Below are positions 1 through 7,674 of a stretch of DNA of 42,412 nt, piece by piece. This DNA comes from Microbacteriaceae bacterium PS02344 (GTDB lineage Bacteria; Actinomycetota; Actinomycetes; Actinomycetales; Microbacteriaceae). Positions within the stretch are counted from its first letter, which is position 1, and each line of letters starts with the position of its first letter. The notes under the pieces were generated by a model. That model was not told the origin of the DNA, made no database searches, and saw only the letters and a program-made list of their open reading frames with translations. The position numbers were made by a program, and so were the translations under genes. Location of the stretch: assembly GCA_029959905.1 (NCBI GenBank), contig JASCNZ010000021.1, forward strand, positions 1 to 42,412, written 5' to 3'.

Positions 1-32
1 CCCCCCCCCCCGCACCCGGGGCCGCCGCCCCC

Positions 33-55
33 GGCCCCGGGGGACCCCCGGGGCC
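33..55. terminator. GC hairpin downstream of dps
   Basis: A perfect 11-bp inverted repeat, GGCCCCGGGGG then one A then CCCCCGGGGCC, lies 22 bases beyond the dps stop codon on the minus strand. Only the outer pairs can form because the spacer is one base. There is no T tract. The surrounding 57 bases contain only two A and no T, so the hairpin may partly reflect low complexity. Called as a possible terminator. Confidence 0.35.
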
Positions 56-76
56 CCTTCTCCGTGGCTGCTGCGT

Positions 77-562
77 TCAGGCGGCGACGTGCGACACGAG
101 GAACCAGCGGTCCTTCTCGAGTCCGCGCATGATCTCGATCGCGACGTCCTGGCTGGTGAGGTCGACCTCATCGAGCCCGTCGATGGCCGCCTTGGTGTCG
201 GCGAGGATCGCGTCGATGTCGGCGATCACGGCGCGCACCAGCTCGTCGGACTGCGTGAAGCCCGCGGGAACCCCGGTGTTGCCGGCCTTCGCGGCGACCG
301 CGGTGACACGGGCGTCGATCGGCAGGCCCAGGGCCACGATGCGCTCCGCGGCGGTGTCGGCGAAGTCGCCCGCGTGCTCGACGATGGTGTCGAGGAGTTC
401 GTGGACGCCGACGAAGTTCGCGCCGCGAACGTGCCAGTGGGCCTGCTTGCCATTGATCGTGAGGGCCTGCAGTCCGAGGACGACGGGCGAGAGGAACTGC
501 GCGGCCGCCGCTGCCACGGTCGGGTCGCTGGCGGTGGTGGTGATGTTCTGAACCTTGCTCAT
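77..562 (-). CDS. dps: Dps family DNA-binding ferritin-like protein
   Basis: Dps proteins form cytoplasmic dodecamers that oxidise and store iron using peroxide and coat DNA in stress. The 161-residue protein has the normal Dps length and the signature HWHVRG at 42-47. The inter-subunit ferroxidase ligands fall at the spacing known from E. coli Dps: His42, His54, Asp58, Asp69 and Glu73. I place the start at 562 because GGAGGAG lies 6 bases upstream of that ATG. An in-frame ATG at 586 adds eight residues (MSTSEEQK) but has no good ribosome site. A TAGCGT -10-like hexamer lies at 605-610. The N-terminal tail is short and carries little positive charge, so DNA binding is less certain than iron storage. 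Confidence 0.93.
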   Translation of the reverse strand: MSKVQNITTTASDPTVAAAAAQFLSPVVLGLQALTINGKQAHWHVRGANFVGVHELLDTIVEHAGDFADTAAERIVALGLPIDARVTAVAAKAGNTGVPAGFTQSDELVRAVIADIDAILADTKAAIDGLDEVDLTSQDVAIEIMRGLEKDRWFLVSHVAA

Positions 563-604
563 CTTCTGCTCCTCCGAGGTGCTCATGCGTGCCTGTTGAA
601 GACA

Positions 605-610
605 ACGCTA
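605..610 (-). promoter_or_regulatory. -10 hexamer of dps
   Basis: TAGCGT on the minus strand. Transcription would begin about 7 bases downstream, near 598, leaving a leader of roughly 36 bases that carries the GGAGGAG site of the 562 start. No clear -35 was recognised. Confidence 0.4.
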
Positions 611-690
611 CTCAGCCCGGAACATTCCGCAAGCAAGCTGAGGCAACGCTTACCGGCCCGTTCTGCCGCATGATTCCGCGGATCTGAGGG

Positions 691-696
691 TAGTCT
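691..696 (+). promoter_or_regulatory. -10 of leaderless promoter (gamma-CA gene)
   Basis: TAGTCT is followed by exactly six bases and then the ATG at 703. That places the predicted transcription start on or next to the A of the start codon. There is no Shine-Dalgarno sequence, as expected for a leaderless message. Confidence 0.6.
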
Positions 697-702
697 CACC
701 TT

Positions 703-1239
703 ATGAGCATCGCTGCTGGAGCATCCGTTCTCACCCTTCCGGCCCGCACCCCCCGTATCGACGGCAGCGCCTTCGTCGCCGACGGCGCCCGCATCGTCGG
801 CGACGTGACGATCGAGGCGGGAGCGAGCGTCTGGTACAACGCCGTTCTGCGCGCGGACTCGGCGCACATCGTCGTCGGAGCGCAGAGCAACGTGCAGGAC
901 AACGTGTCGGTGCATGTCGACGAGTCGCATCCTGCGGTGATCGGGCGACGGGTCTCGATCGGTCACAACGCCGTGGTGCACGGATGCACGATCGGGGACG
1001 ACTCGCTGATCGGCATGGGCGCGGTGATCCTGAGTGGTGCCGTGATCGGCGAGGGGTGCCTTGTCGCCGGTGGAGCCGTCGTGCTGGGCGGCTCGGACAT
1101 CCCGCCGGGGTCTCTGGTGGCGGGCGTCCCGGCGAAGGTCCGTCGGCCTCTCACCCCGGAGGAGCGTGACGGACTCATCGCCAACGCGGAGATCTATCTG
1201 CGGCATCAGCGCACGCACGCCGACGCGACTCCGGCGTGA
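703..1239 (+). CDS. gamma carbonic anhydrase family protein (hexapeptide repeat)
   Basis: A 178-residue left-handed beta-helix protein of the gamma-carbonic-anhydrase/PaaY/YrdA group, which forms trimers with a metal at subunit interfaces. Imperfect hexapeptide repeats of the IGDDSL or VIGEGC type run from about residue 20 to 145. His71, His88 and His93 sit where the family's three metal ligands lie; the last two keep the five-residue spacing of the archaeal enzyme Cam. The short loop between the first two ligands is typical of the YrdA/CaiE-like branch, where carbonic anhydrase activity is often weak or untested. PaaY relatives are thioesterases, so the reaction is open. The message appears leaderless. 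Confidence 0.9.
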   Translation: MSIAAGASVLTLPARTPRIDGSAFVADGARIVGDVTIEAGASVWYNAVLRADSAHIVVGAQSNVQDNVSVHVDESHPAVIGRRVSIGHNAVVHGCTIGDDSLIGMGAVILSGAVIGEGCLVAGGAVVLGGSDIPPGSLVAGVPAKVRRPLTPEERDGLIANAEIYLRHQRTHADATPA

Positions 1240-1252
1240 TCGGCAGCACCGC

Positions 1253-1258
1253 TAGGCT
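1253..1258 (+). promoter_or_regulatory. -10 of tRNA(CAT) gene
   Basis: TAGGCT lies ten bases upstream of the mature 5' end of the tRNA at 1269, so the primary transcript would carry a very short 5' leader. The -35 region is not recognisable. Confidence 0.5.
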
Positions 1259-1268
1259 GGGTGCACAC

Positions 1269-1342
1269 GGGGCGGTGGCCAAGCTGGTCAAGGCAGCGGG
1301 CTCATAACCCGACGATCGTGGGTTCAAGTCCCACCCGCCCTA
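1269..1342 (+). tRNA. tRNA-Met (anticodon CAT)
   Basis: A 74-base cloverleaf without an encoded CCA. The acceptor stem GGGGCGG pairs with CCGCCCT, giving a G-U closing pair, with discriminator A. The D arm is GCCA/AGGC, with a GG-containing loop. The anticodon loop CTCATAA is closed by GGG/CCC. The variable loop has five bases, and GTGGG/CCCAC encloses TTCAAGT. The anticodon CAT could be elongator Met, initiator Met or lysidine-modified Ile. The three G-C pairs next to the loop are an initiator hallmark, while the pyrimidine-purine pair at 11-24 is elongator-like. The subtype is therefore left open. Confidence 0.95.
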
Positions 1343-1391
1343 CTCATCGCTCATTCCCGGCGTGGGTCTGACGCGTGATCCGGGAGCGGGA

Positions 1392-1397
1392 TAGCGT
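1392..1397 (+). promoter_or_regulatory. -10 of leaderless promoter (coiled-coil gene)
   Basis: TAGCGT is followed by TCG and then ATG at 1401 and GTG at 1404. Only the GTG has the six-base distance seen at the other leaderless genes here, so this element argues for the GTG start. Confidence 0.5.
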
Positions 1398-1403
1398 TCG
1401 ATG

Positions 1404-2255
1404 GTGACCGTCGAGCAGGATCTGGCCGCCGTAGCGCGGGAGCTCTACGCCCAACCGCTCCGCAGCTTCGTGGGCGAGCGGGATGCGCGAGCGCGCGCGG
1501 CGGAGAACCGTTCGCTCGCGGCGGCGATCCGTGCGCTGCGCAAGCCGTCGATCGCCGCGCACGTGGTGAACGTCTTCGCGCAGGAAAGCTCCCCGGCTTT
1601 GGCGGAGGCTCTCGACCTGGCGCGCGAACTGCGCGAGGCGCAGGCCGAGCTGGATGCCGCCGCCCTCGCGGGCCTGGGACGCCAGCGCCGTGCCCTGACA
1701 CGTCGTCTCGCCGAGCAGGCGGCGGAGCTGGCGCGGGAGCGCGGCGAGAAGGTGACCGCCGGCACTCTGGACGCCGTGCAGCAGACCATCAGTGCGGCCT
1801 TCTTCGACGCCCAGGCGGCGCGCGCCGTGGCGTCGGGCCGGTTGGTGCGCGAACTGGAGCCCGCAACCGGTCTCGGCATCGAGCTCGAGGACGCGGTGGG
1901 CGGAGGAACGCTCGACGACGAGGAGCCGCTTCCGGCTCCGATCGACGAGCTCGCGCAACGGCGGAAGCGCCGAGAGGCCGAGCGACGGGTGCAGCAGGCC
2001 GAGCACGCGCGAGCAGCGAGGCAGCGCGAGCAGCGTCAGGCGGAAGCGGACGCGCAGGATGCGCGGCACCGGGTCGACGAATGCGCGACGGATGTGGCCG
2101 AGGCGGAGCGCCGCCTCGCGCATGCGCGGCAGGAACTGGTGCGGGCCGAGCGCGATGCTGAGCAGGAACGGGCGAAGGTCGTGCGGGCGGAGGAGCGCGC
2201 CGCGGAAGCGGAGAACGCCTGGGAGAAGGCGAAGTCTGCTCTGAAGGGCGAGTAG
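1404..2255 (+). CDS. conserved coiled-coil protein of unknown function
   Basis: I do not recognise a characterised family. The roughly 283-residue product is soluble, has no signal peptide and is very rich in Ala, Arg and Glu. Its N-terminal half (to about 150) is a compact alpha-helical region containing LRKPSIAAHVVN. The C-terminal third, from about 190 to the end, is almost continuous charged heptad-like sequence rich in RRK, EAER and AEERAAEA, predicting a long coiled coil. Similar proteins are common hypotheticals in related actinobacteria. Either ATG 1401 or GTG 1404 could start translation; I chose 1404 because of its six-base distance from TAGCGT. It follows the tRNA and has no obvious operon partner. 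Confidence 0.75.
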   Translation: MTVEQDLAAVARELYAQPLRSFVGERDARARAAENRSLAAAIRALRKPSIAAHVVNVFAQESSPALAEALDLARELREAQAELDAAALAGLGRQRRALTRRLAEQAAELARERGEKVTAGTLDAVQQTISAAFFDAQAARAVASGRLVRELEPATGLGIELEDAVGGGTLDDEEPLPAPIDELAQRRKRREAERRVQQAEHARAARQREQRQAEADAQDARHRVDECATDVAEAERRLAHARQELVRAERDAEQERAKVVRAEERAAEAENAWEKAKSALKGE

Positions 2256-2345
2256 CGCTCCCCGGGCGGTCGCGCCCTTATATTTCATGCGGACGAATCG
2301 AGTCTGATATCGGTATTCCGGTGGCGCCGGGCTTGTCTCGTCCCC

Positions 2346-2351
2346 TAGATT
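2346..2351 (+). promoter_or_regulatory. -10 hexamer of secreted protein/L,D-transpeptidase operon
   Basis: TAGATT would place transcription start near 2358, giving a leader of about 53 bases with an AAGGA ribosome site. The predicted start abuts a 14-bp palindrome at 2359-2372. Confidence 0.45.
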
Positions 2352-2358
2352 GAGATCG

Positions 2359-2372
2359 CTGCGGATCCGCAG
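2359..2372. promoter_or_regulatory. 14-bp perfect palindrome at predicted transcription start
   Basis: CTGCGGATCCGCAG is a perfect palindrome immediately downstream of the TAGATT hexamer. It could be a repressor site or a 5'-UTR stem. No regulator is encoded next to it. Confidence 0.35.
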
Positions 2373-2410
2373 ACGCCGCCAGAACGGCGCCCCCACCCTC
2401 AAGGAATCTC

Positions 2411-3553
2411 GTGACTCGTACGCGCCTCGCCGCGGCCGCGCTCAGCGCTGCCGTCGTCGGCCTCACCCTCTCGCTCGCTCCGGCCGTCTCCATGGCCGCC
2501 CCCGACACCGGCGTGCGTCCTGCCACGCCGACCGTCGAGTGGGCCGACTCCGGAGCGGACTTCGCCACGATCGATCAGACCGATGGCGAGGGCATCATCG
2601 TGCCTCAGGGCTGGTCCTGGGCGGCCTTCGGCTCTGCCGAGGGCACCGCGCTCGAGGACGTGGTCGATTTCACCGCCGAGGGTGTCGCGAACAACGGCAC
2701 CAGCCCGCAGGTCGTGCTGCTGCACGGGCTCGACGAGTCCCTCGCGCCCGAGGCCCTTCCGGCACTGGTCGAGGACGCGGCTGTCGAGATCGGAGAGGGT
2801 ACCTCCTTCGGTCTCCTGATCGCACCGGTGGATGACCCCGACGGCACGACGGTGCCGGTGGTTGCCATCGGTGGCGTGAACGGCTCTGCCACCCTGTGGG
2901 AGGGCCCGGAGGGCGAGCCCGTCGACACGGCCACGCTGGTGCAGGAGATGGAGGGCCGCGGCTACGACGTCGTGGGCTACGTCCTCGTCCTCGGCGACCG
3001 TCCGCTCCCCGTCGAGCCGGGCGAGCCTGAGGTGCCCGTCGACCCGCAGGACCCGCCGGTGTTGCTCCTGTCGGAACTCGGCGAGGTCTCCGCCCTTGCT
3101 GATGACGCTGCGTCCTCCTCAGCCGCAGTGGCAGTCGCTGCAGCCCCCGCCGAGGGCGCCGCGAGCGTTCGGTTCGCCGACCTCACCACGTACTTCACGC
3201 CCCAGCCGTCCGCGGTTCTGACGCTGGGCACCACGTCGGTCACCACCGCGCAGGCCACCAGCGTTGGCATCCCGTTCTCGGCGAGCGGGTTCGCTCCTGG
3301 TGAGACCGCGACCGTCGGACTGAGCGCCGGACAGTCCGGGAACGAGGTTCCGGGCGTCAGCTTCGTGGCCGATGCCGCGGGCGCCGTCTCCGGAACGGTC
3401 GTGCTCCCCGCCGACCTCGCCACGGTCGGTTCGTTCTCGCTCGTCCTGATCGGATCGTCGTCCGGACAGGCTGCTTTCGCGGCGTTCGAGATCACGTCGG
3501 GCGCGGCCCCGGTTGCGGTGCCCGTGCCGGCGCCGGCGACCTTCGCCGGCTGA
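2411..3553 (+). CDS. secreted protein with C-terminal Ig-like domain
   Basis: A 380-residue exported protein of unknown function. The GTG start follows AAGGA by five bases. A Sec signal peptide (MTRTR, a hydrophobic core rich in Ala/Val/Leu, then MAA) ends near residue 29-30. Residues about 35-195 form one domain I cannot assign. A Pro/Glu/Val-rich linker near 200 (PVEPGEPEVPVDPQDPP) leads to a region resembling bacterial Ig-like surface domains, roughly 255-365, with strand-forming FSASGFAPGETATVGL. There is no LPXTG motif and no C-terminal membrane segment, so it is probably secreted or loosely wall-associated. Its stop is four bases before the L,D-transpeptidase start, which suggests a shared wall-related operon. 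Confidence 0.8.
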   Translation: MTRTRLAAAALSAAVVGLTLSLAPAVSMAAPDTGVRPATPTVEWADSGADFATIDQTDGEGIIVPQGWSWAAFGSAEGTALEDVVDFTAEGVANNGTSPQVVLLHGLDESLAPEALPALVEDAAVEIGEGTSFGLLIAPVDDPDGTTVPVVAIGGVNGSATLWEGPEGEPVDTATLVQEMEGRGYDVVGYVLVLGDRPLPVEPGEPEVPVDPQDPPVLLLSELGEVSALADDAASSSAAVAVAAAPAEGAASVRFADLTTYFTPQPSAVLTLGTTSVTTAQATSVGIPFSASGFAPGETATVGLSAGQSGNEVPGVSFVADAAGAVSGTVVLPADLATVGSFSLVLIGSSSGQAAFAAFEITSGAAPVAVPVPAPATFAG

Positions 3554-3557
3554 GGTC

Positions 3558-4367
3558 GTGCCGGGCCTCCCCACGGATCGGCGGCGGTCGACCGTCCTGA
3601 TCGTCGCCGCCGTGGCGGTCTGCGCTCTCGTCGCGGCGGCGCTGCTGCTCCTCCGTCCCGCCGACACGCCCCCGGCCGGGGAGCCGGCCGCCACCGCGAC
3701 AGGCTCCCCGGCGCCCACCGGTGATACGGCGACGACCGCGTCTCCGACCGCTGAGGCCCCGGCCGAGGTCTTCGCCCCCGCGGAATCGACGGTGGCCGCC
3801 GTGATCGGCGACACCGTCACCGTGAGCGACCGTCCGGGGGGAACGGCGACGCAGACGCTGACCAACCCGCAGGAGTCCGGCGCGCCCCTCGTGTTCCGCG
3901 TCGAGGAGATCGAGGGGGAATGGCTGCGGGTGCTGCTCACGCAACGACCCAACGGCAGCACGGGCTGGATCCCGGCGGCAGCGGTGCGCCTTTCGACCAC
4001 TCCGTACGCCCTGGTCGTCACGACGAGCACCAACACGCTGGACCTGTACGAGGGTGGGGTGAAGACCGGGAGCTTCCCCGTGGCGACCGGGACCGGAGGC
4101 ACGCCGACCCCGGTCGGCCATTTCGCGCTCACCGAACTGCTCGCGCCGACCAACGGCGGCTACGGCCCCTTCGCCTACGGTGTCAGCGCGTTCTCCGAGG
4201 CGCTCACCTCGTTCGGAGGAGGTCCGGGCCAGATCGGGCTGCACGGTACCGATGACGAGGGCAGCATCGGATCGGATGCCTCCCATGGGTGCATCCGCAT
4301 GCGGAACGACGACATCGTCGAACTCGCGGGCATCCTGCCGCTGGGCACGCCGATTCAGGTGCGTTGA
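3558..4367 (+). CDS. membrane-anchored L,D-transpeptidase (YkuD domain)
   Basis: L,D-transpeptidases make 3-3 peptidoglycan crosslinks or attach proteins to the wall outside the membrane. This 269-residue protein begins with a short basic stretch and one membrane helix (about residues 11-32). A Thr/Ala/Pro-rich linker follows, then an SH3-like wall-binding segment (about 75-135), then the YkuD domain (about 140-269). The catalytic signature is visible: HGTDDEGSIGS followed by SHGCIRM, with Cys as nucleophile. I chose GTG at 3558 because it lies just after the upstream gene's stop and gives a normal N-in signal anchor; its ribosome site (GAGG) is close and weak. Earlier in-frame codons overlap the upstream gene. 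Confidence 0.88.
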   Translation: MPGLPTDRRRSTVLIVAAVAVCALVAAALLLLRPADTPPAGEPAATATGSPAPTGDTATTASPTAEAPAEVFAPAESTVAAVIGDTVTVSDRPGGTATQTLTNPQESGAPLVFRVEEIEGEWLRVLLTQRPNGSTGWIPAAAVRLSTTPYALVVTTSTNTLDLYEGGVKTGSFPVATGTGGTPTPVGHFALTELLAPTNGGYGPFAYGVSAFSEALTSFGGGPGQIGLHGTDDEGSIGSDASHGCIRMRNDDIVELAGILPLGTPIQVR

Positions 4368-4394
4368 GTTCGGCGGAGGCGGGTGTCCCGCCGA

Positions 4395-4417
4395 CGGGCC
4401 GCGGTCGTCGCGGCCCG
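4395..4417. terminator. bidirectional hairpin between convergent genes
   Basis: CGGGCCGCG, loop GTCGT, CGCGGCCCG: a perfect 9-bp stem in the 54-base gap between the L,D-transpeptidase (plus) and the small DUF protein (minus). There is no T tract, as is common in GC-rich actinobacteria. Its position fits termination from both sides. Confidence 0.65.
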
Positions 4418-4421
4418 ATGG

Positions 4422-4748
4422 TCACTCGCTGATCGCGCTCTCGGGCAGGGCGAGGTTCTCCTCGACGAGGGTGATGCCACCGCTCGAATTCGCGGAATGC
4501 GCGAGGTTCTCGATCCACTCGCGGCTCAACTGCGGGGTCTCCGGCGACGCGAAGACGAAGCGCAGGGGGATCGACGGGTGCAGCCAGATTGTCGAGCGCC
4601 CGGTCGGCTCCCCGTCGGGGTGCCGCCACGACAGCGTGAAGCTCTCGTTGCGCCGCAACTTGGTGGCGATGACGATCTTGAGATGCGCGAGTGCACGGTC
4701 CTCGATTTGGATCGGTTCCGCGTTATCGCCGTAGAAGAGACTACCCAC
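4422..4748 (-). CDS. small conserved actinobacterial protein (DUF7882-like)
   Basis: A 108-residue cytoplasmic protein of unknown function. It begins MGSLFYGDNAEPIQIEDRAL and contains LRRNESFTLSW and IWLHPSIPLRFVF, a pattern I associate with a family of small hypotheticals common in Microbacteriaceae (DUF7882, sometimes mislabelled as DNA-ligase related). There is no signal peptide, membrane helix or cysteine motif. The GTG start is leaderless: TAGAGT lies exactly six bases upstream. It stands alone, convergent with the L,D-transpeptidase and downstream of the AraC gene on the same strand, separated by 84 bp and by its own promoter. Confidence 0.75.
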   Translation of the reverse strand: MGSLFYGDNAEPIQIEDRALAHLKIVIATKLRRNESFTLSWRHPDGEPTGRSTIWLHPSIPLRFVFASPETPQLSREWIENLAHSANSSGGITLVEENLALPESAISE

Positions 4749-4754
4749 AGTCGG

Positions 4755-4760
4755 ACTCTA
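4755..4760 (-). promoter_or_regulatory. -10 of leaderless promoter (DUF7882-like gene)
   Basis: TAGAGT on the minus strand, six bases, then the GTG start at 4748. The spacing is identical to that at the other leaderless genes of the window. Confidence 0.55.
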
Positions 4761-4832
4761 TTCGGGGAAGGGGGCGGCGCTCGACCGACACCCGCGACGC
4801 GCCGCTGAGGCGAACAGGGCGTGCGCCCGGTG

Positions 4833-5759
4833 TCATCGCATCGACCGGTTGGCGGTGGCCGACGGGTTGACGCCGTACTCCGCCCGATAGGCCGCGGCGA
4901 AGCGCGATGGGTGGCTGAATCCCCAGCGACGCGCGATCGCGGCCACCGAGGAGCCGTCGCTGCGTCGCAGGTCGCGGTGCGCTCCGGCGAGACGAGCCCG
5001 GCGGAGGTGCTCGGCCGGAGTGGAGTCGAGCGCGCGGCGGAACGCGTACTGGAGTCCGCGCGTGGAGATGTAGGCCGCCGCCGCCACGTCGTCGACCGTG
5101 ATCGGCCGGTGGGCGTTCTCGTCGATGAAGGCCAGCGCTCGGCGTACCGACGACGGCGCCGCACCGCGCTGTGTCGGGCGCGACAGGGAGTCCTCGATCG
5201 TCGACGGGAAGGTCGCGAGTGTCACCGCGAGCGCGTGCCGTTCGAGTTCGGCGACGAGCACCTCTTCGTCGGCCGCATCGAGAAGACTCGCCTCGAGGTA
5301 GCGGAACGTGTTCTCCCACCGACGCCCGGCGGCGGGAGAGTGCGGGGACAGACCGTTCGCGCGAAGGGTCAGACGATCGTCGCCGGTGATCTGGCGGACG
5401 CGAGCCTGTGCCGCGGCACGATCGATCACGAGGGCGCGCACCTCTGCCTGCTCGCGCCACCGTGCCTGCACCCGGGCGCCGTCGGTCAGCCAGGGCTGCG
5501 AGGGGTCGAGCGGCTCCCGCCCGCTCCCGAGTTCGACGTCGGCGGCGTCGACGCGGCACACCAGCAATTGGTTGTCGGGCTGCGCGATCGACTGCACCTC
5601 CGCCGCGAGCGTGTAGCGCACCAGCGTGACACTGCCGGCCTCGGCCGACGACCACTCGAAGCGGAAGCGCTTCGGGTCGACGCGCTGAAGCGACGCGGAG
5701 GGCACGAACTGCTTCCAGGTCTCCTCGACGCGTTCGATGTCGTGTGATGTGAACTGCAC
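4833..5759 (-). CDS. AraC family transcriptional regulator
   Basis: A 308-residue regulator with an N-terminal sensing region (about 1-190) and a C-terminal AraC double helix-turn-helix (about 200-305). The first HTH lies around ITVDDVAAAAYISTRGLQYA and the second around SVAAIARRWGFSHPSRFAAA, ending in the family's typical FxxxYRxxYGxxPS pattern. The N-terminal half resembles the AraC-binding-like domains of this regulator class but reveals no ligand. GTG start at 5759 with GGGAG seven bases upstream. It is divergent from the YihY-type membrane protein across 167 bp, so control of that gene is possible but unproven. Confidence 0.9.
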   Translation of the reverse strand: MQFTSHDIERVEETWKQFVPSASLQRVDPKRFRFEWSSAEAGSVTLVRYTLAAEVQSIAQPDNQLLVCRVDAADVELGSGREPLDPSQPWLTDGARVQARWREQAEVRALVIDRAAAQARVRQITGDDRLTLRANGLSPHSPAAGRRWENTFRYLEASLLDAADEEVLVAELERHALAVTLATFPSTIEDSLSRPTQRGAAPSSVRRALAFIDENAHRPITVDDVAAAAYISTRGLQYAFRRALDSTPAEHLRRARLAGAHRDLRRSDGSSVAAIARRWGFSHPSRFAAAYRAEYGVNPSATANRSMR

Positions 5760-5926
5760 CGTTTTTCTCCCGAATCCGACGGGTCCGGATACCGTCGCTC
5801 CAGGGATCGTACCCGACGGCGCCGACAGTCGACCGAATCGGTTCGATACCGCCCGCGGCTAGCCCGGGGCCGCGCACCCCGTCAAGGGTCTGTAGATCCC
5901 CGGCGGCGTTCGGGAGAGTGGGACTC

Positions 5927-6949
5927 ATGCCGGAGAACGACGACTCCCACCGTGCCCGGGCGAGTTCGCCGCACGCCGGACCGACCGACCTCGATGCGCG
6001 CTCCTGGCGCTTCGTCGCGCGCAGCACCGTGCGGAAGTTCGCCGACGACGGTGCCGGTGACATCGCGGCCGCTCTCACCTTCCACGCCGTCCTCGCGCTG
6101 ATCCCGTCGATGCTCGTGGCCGTGTCGATCATCGCGCTGCTCGGGCGGGAGTCGACACCCGTGTCGTTCGTGCTGGAGGTCGTGCGCGCCGTCGCCCCGG
6201 AGGATGCGGCCGAACGGCTCGGTGAGATCGTCGACGATCTGACGGAGTCGGCCATCGGTGGGCTGCCGCTGCTCCTGGGTCTCGGGCTGACCGTCTGGGC
6301 CATCGCGCGGTACATCGCGGTGCTGGGGCGCGGCATGAACCGCGCCTACGAGGTCGAGGAGGGGCGGGCGCCGTGGAGTATCAAGATCGCCCAGCTGCTC
6401 TCCGCAGTGGTCGTCATCGTGGCGACTGCGGCGGCCGTCCTCGTCCTCGCAGCGAGTGGATCGGTGGCGAAGGCCGCGGGGGAGGTTCTCGGGTTGGGGG
6501 AGGCGGGGGTCGTCGTCTGGCGCATCCTGCGTTGGCCGGTACTCCTCGCGATCGTGATCGCGACCATCGCGTTCCTCTCGGACAGAGCGCCCAACGTTCG
6601 GCATCCGCGGTTCCGATGGTTGAGTTGGGGAGCGACGCTGACGGTGGTCGTTCTGGTCGTGGCATCTGTGCTGTACGGGCTCTACGCGACGACCATCGTC
6701 GACTACGAGCGTGTCTACGGCATCTTCGCCGGTGTGATCATCTCGCTGCTGTGGCTCTGGATCGCGAATCTGGCGCTCGTCCTCGGGGTGGAGTTCGACG
6801 CGGCATTGGAACGCGCTCGCGAGTTGCATGCGGGTCTGCCCGCCGACAAGAGCCCGCGCCTTCCCCCGCGCGATCGTTCGCGCATCGCGCGCAAGCAAGC
6901 CCGTCGCACCGCGGAGATCATCGAGGCGCGGCGGCTGCGCGGTCGCTGA
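5927..6949 (+). CDS. YihY/BrkB family inner-membrane protein
   Basis: A 340-residue integral membrane protein of the YihY/virulence factor BrkB family, whose biochemical role is not settled. A hydrophilic N-terminus of about 35 residues precedes the typical start of the domain (VRKFADDGAGDIAAALTFHA). About six membrane helices follow, up to residue 285, with the family's late helix IFAGVIISLLWLWIANLALV. A basic Arg-rich cytoplasmic tail ends the protein. The ATG at 5927 is preferred because GGGAGAG lies eight bases upstream; an upstream GTG at 5918 overlaps that site. BrkB was once called ribonuclease BN by mistake, so that name should not be carried over. Confidence 0.9.
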   Translation: MPENDDSHRARASSPHAGPTDLDARSWRFVARSTVRKFADDGAGDIAAALTFHAVLALIPSMLVAVSIIALLGRESTPVSFVLEVVRAVAPEDAAERLGEIVDDLTESAIGGLPLLLGLGLTVWAIARYIAVLGRGMNRAYEVEEGRAPWSIKIAQLLSAVVVIVATAAAVLVLAASGSVAKAAGEVLGLGEAGVVVWRILRWPVLLAIVIATIAFLSDRAPNVRHPRFRWLSWGATLTVVVLVVASVLYGLYATTIVDYERVYGIFAGVIISLLWLWIANLALVLGVEFDAALERARELHAGLPADKSPRLPPRDRSRIARKQARRTAEIIEARRLRGR

Positions 6950-6960
6950 CCGGCGTCGAC

Positions 6961-7668
6961 TCAGTCGCGTACGGGCCAGGTTCCGTCGAGCGCCTCGCGC
7001 GCGTCGAGTCGCCCGATGCGGACGAAGTACTCGGTCAGACTCGCGGCTTGCGATCGTGCCCACCCGATCTGGTGCGTGTGCAGCTCGTGCACTTCCGGCG
7101 GCAGCGCGAAGCGCCGCGCGAGTGCCTGCGCCACGCGTCCGGCTGCGATCGCATCGGCCGCCGCCTCGTGCGCGTCGTCGAGGGCCACCGCGTAGTGCGC
7201 GGCCACCACCGCGAGGGTGCGTTTACCCGGCCGGTAGCGGTCGAAGGCGCGATCGATGACGAAGGGATCGATGATGGGAGCGGGAGAGGCCAACGGGTCG
7301 AGCCCGTGGCGGCGCGCCTCGTGCGCGAGCAGCGAGAAGTCGTAGGCCGCGTTGTACGCCACGATCGGCACGCCCTGGCCGAGCAGGGATCCCAGCGCGT
7401 CGAGGACCTGCGAGATCACCTCGCGCGCGGGGCGACCTTCTTCGCGTGCGCGCGCCGTCGTGATGCCGTGCACCGCCGTGGCGCCGGGTGGGATCTCCAT
7501 CCCGGGGTCGGCGAGCCACGATCGCGCGACGAGCTGACGCCCCGTGGCGTCGAGAACGCCGACGTGCGCGGTGACGATGCGGTCCGTTGCAACGTCCACC
7601 CCGGTCGTCTCGAGATCGAAGACTCCGACACGGTGTACCCAGGGTGGGAGGGGGCGATCGGACGACAT
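6961..7668 (-). CDS. DEDDh 3'-5' exonuclease (DnaQ/Pol III epsilon-like)
   Basis: A 235-residue exonuclease of the DnaQ superfamily, probably acting on DNA ends in repair or replication proofreading. The catalytic residues are in order: FDLETTG (ExoI motif, about 17-23), YNAAYDFSLL (ExoII, about 104-113), and DDAHEAAADA near 150 (ExoIII, His and Asp of the DEDDh type). A GIY-YIG or polymerase domain is absent, so it is a free-standing nuclease, unlike the large replicative DnaE-linked forms. The message looks leaderless: TATCGT lies six bases before the ATG. It is divergent from the alpha/beta hydrolase, and both promoters fit within 66 bp. Confidence 0.92.
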   Translation of the reverse strand: MSSDRPLPPWVHRVGVFDLETTGVDVATDRIVTAHVGVLDATGRQLVARSWLADPGMEIPPGATAVHGITTARAREEGRPAREVISQVLDALGSLLGQGVPIVAYNAAYDFSLLAHEARRHGLDPLASPAPIIDPFVIDRAFDRYRPGKRTLAVVAAHYAVALDDAHEAAADAIAAGRVAQALARRFALPPEVHELHTHQIGWARSQAASLTEYFVRIGRLDAREALDGTWPVRD

Positions 7669-7674
7669 GTCGTC

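Noticed and set aside
5831..5845. Short imperfect palindrome (ACCGAATCGGT) between the AraC and YihY genes
   Set aside because: Short and imperfect. AraC proteins generally bind direct repeats, and no second copy is visible.
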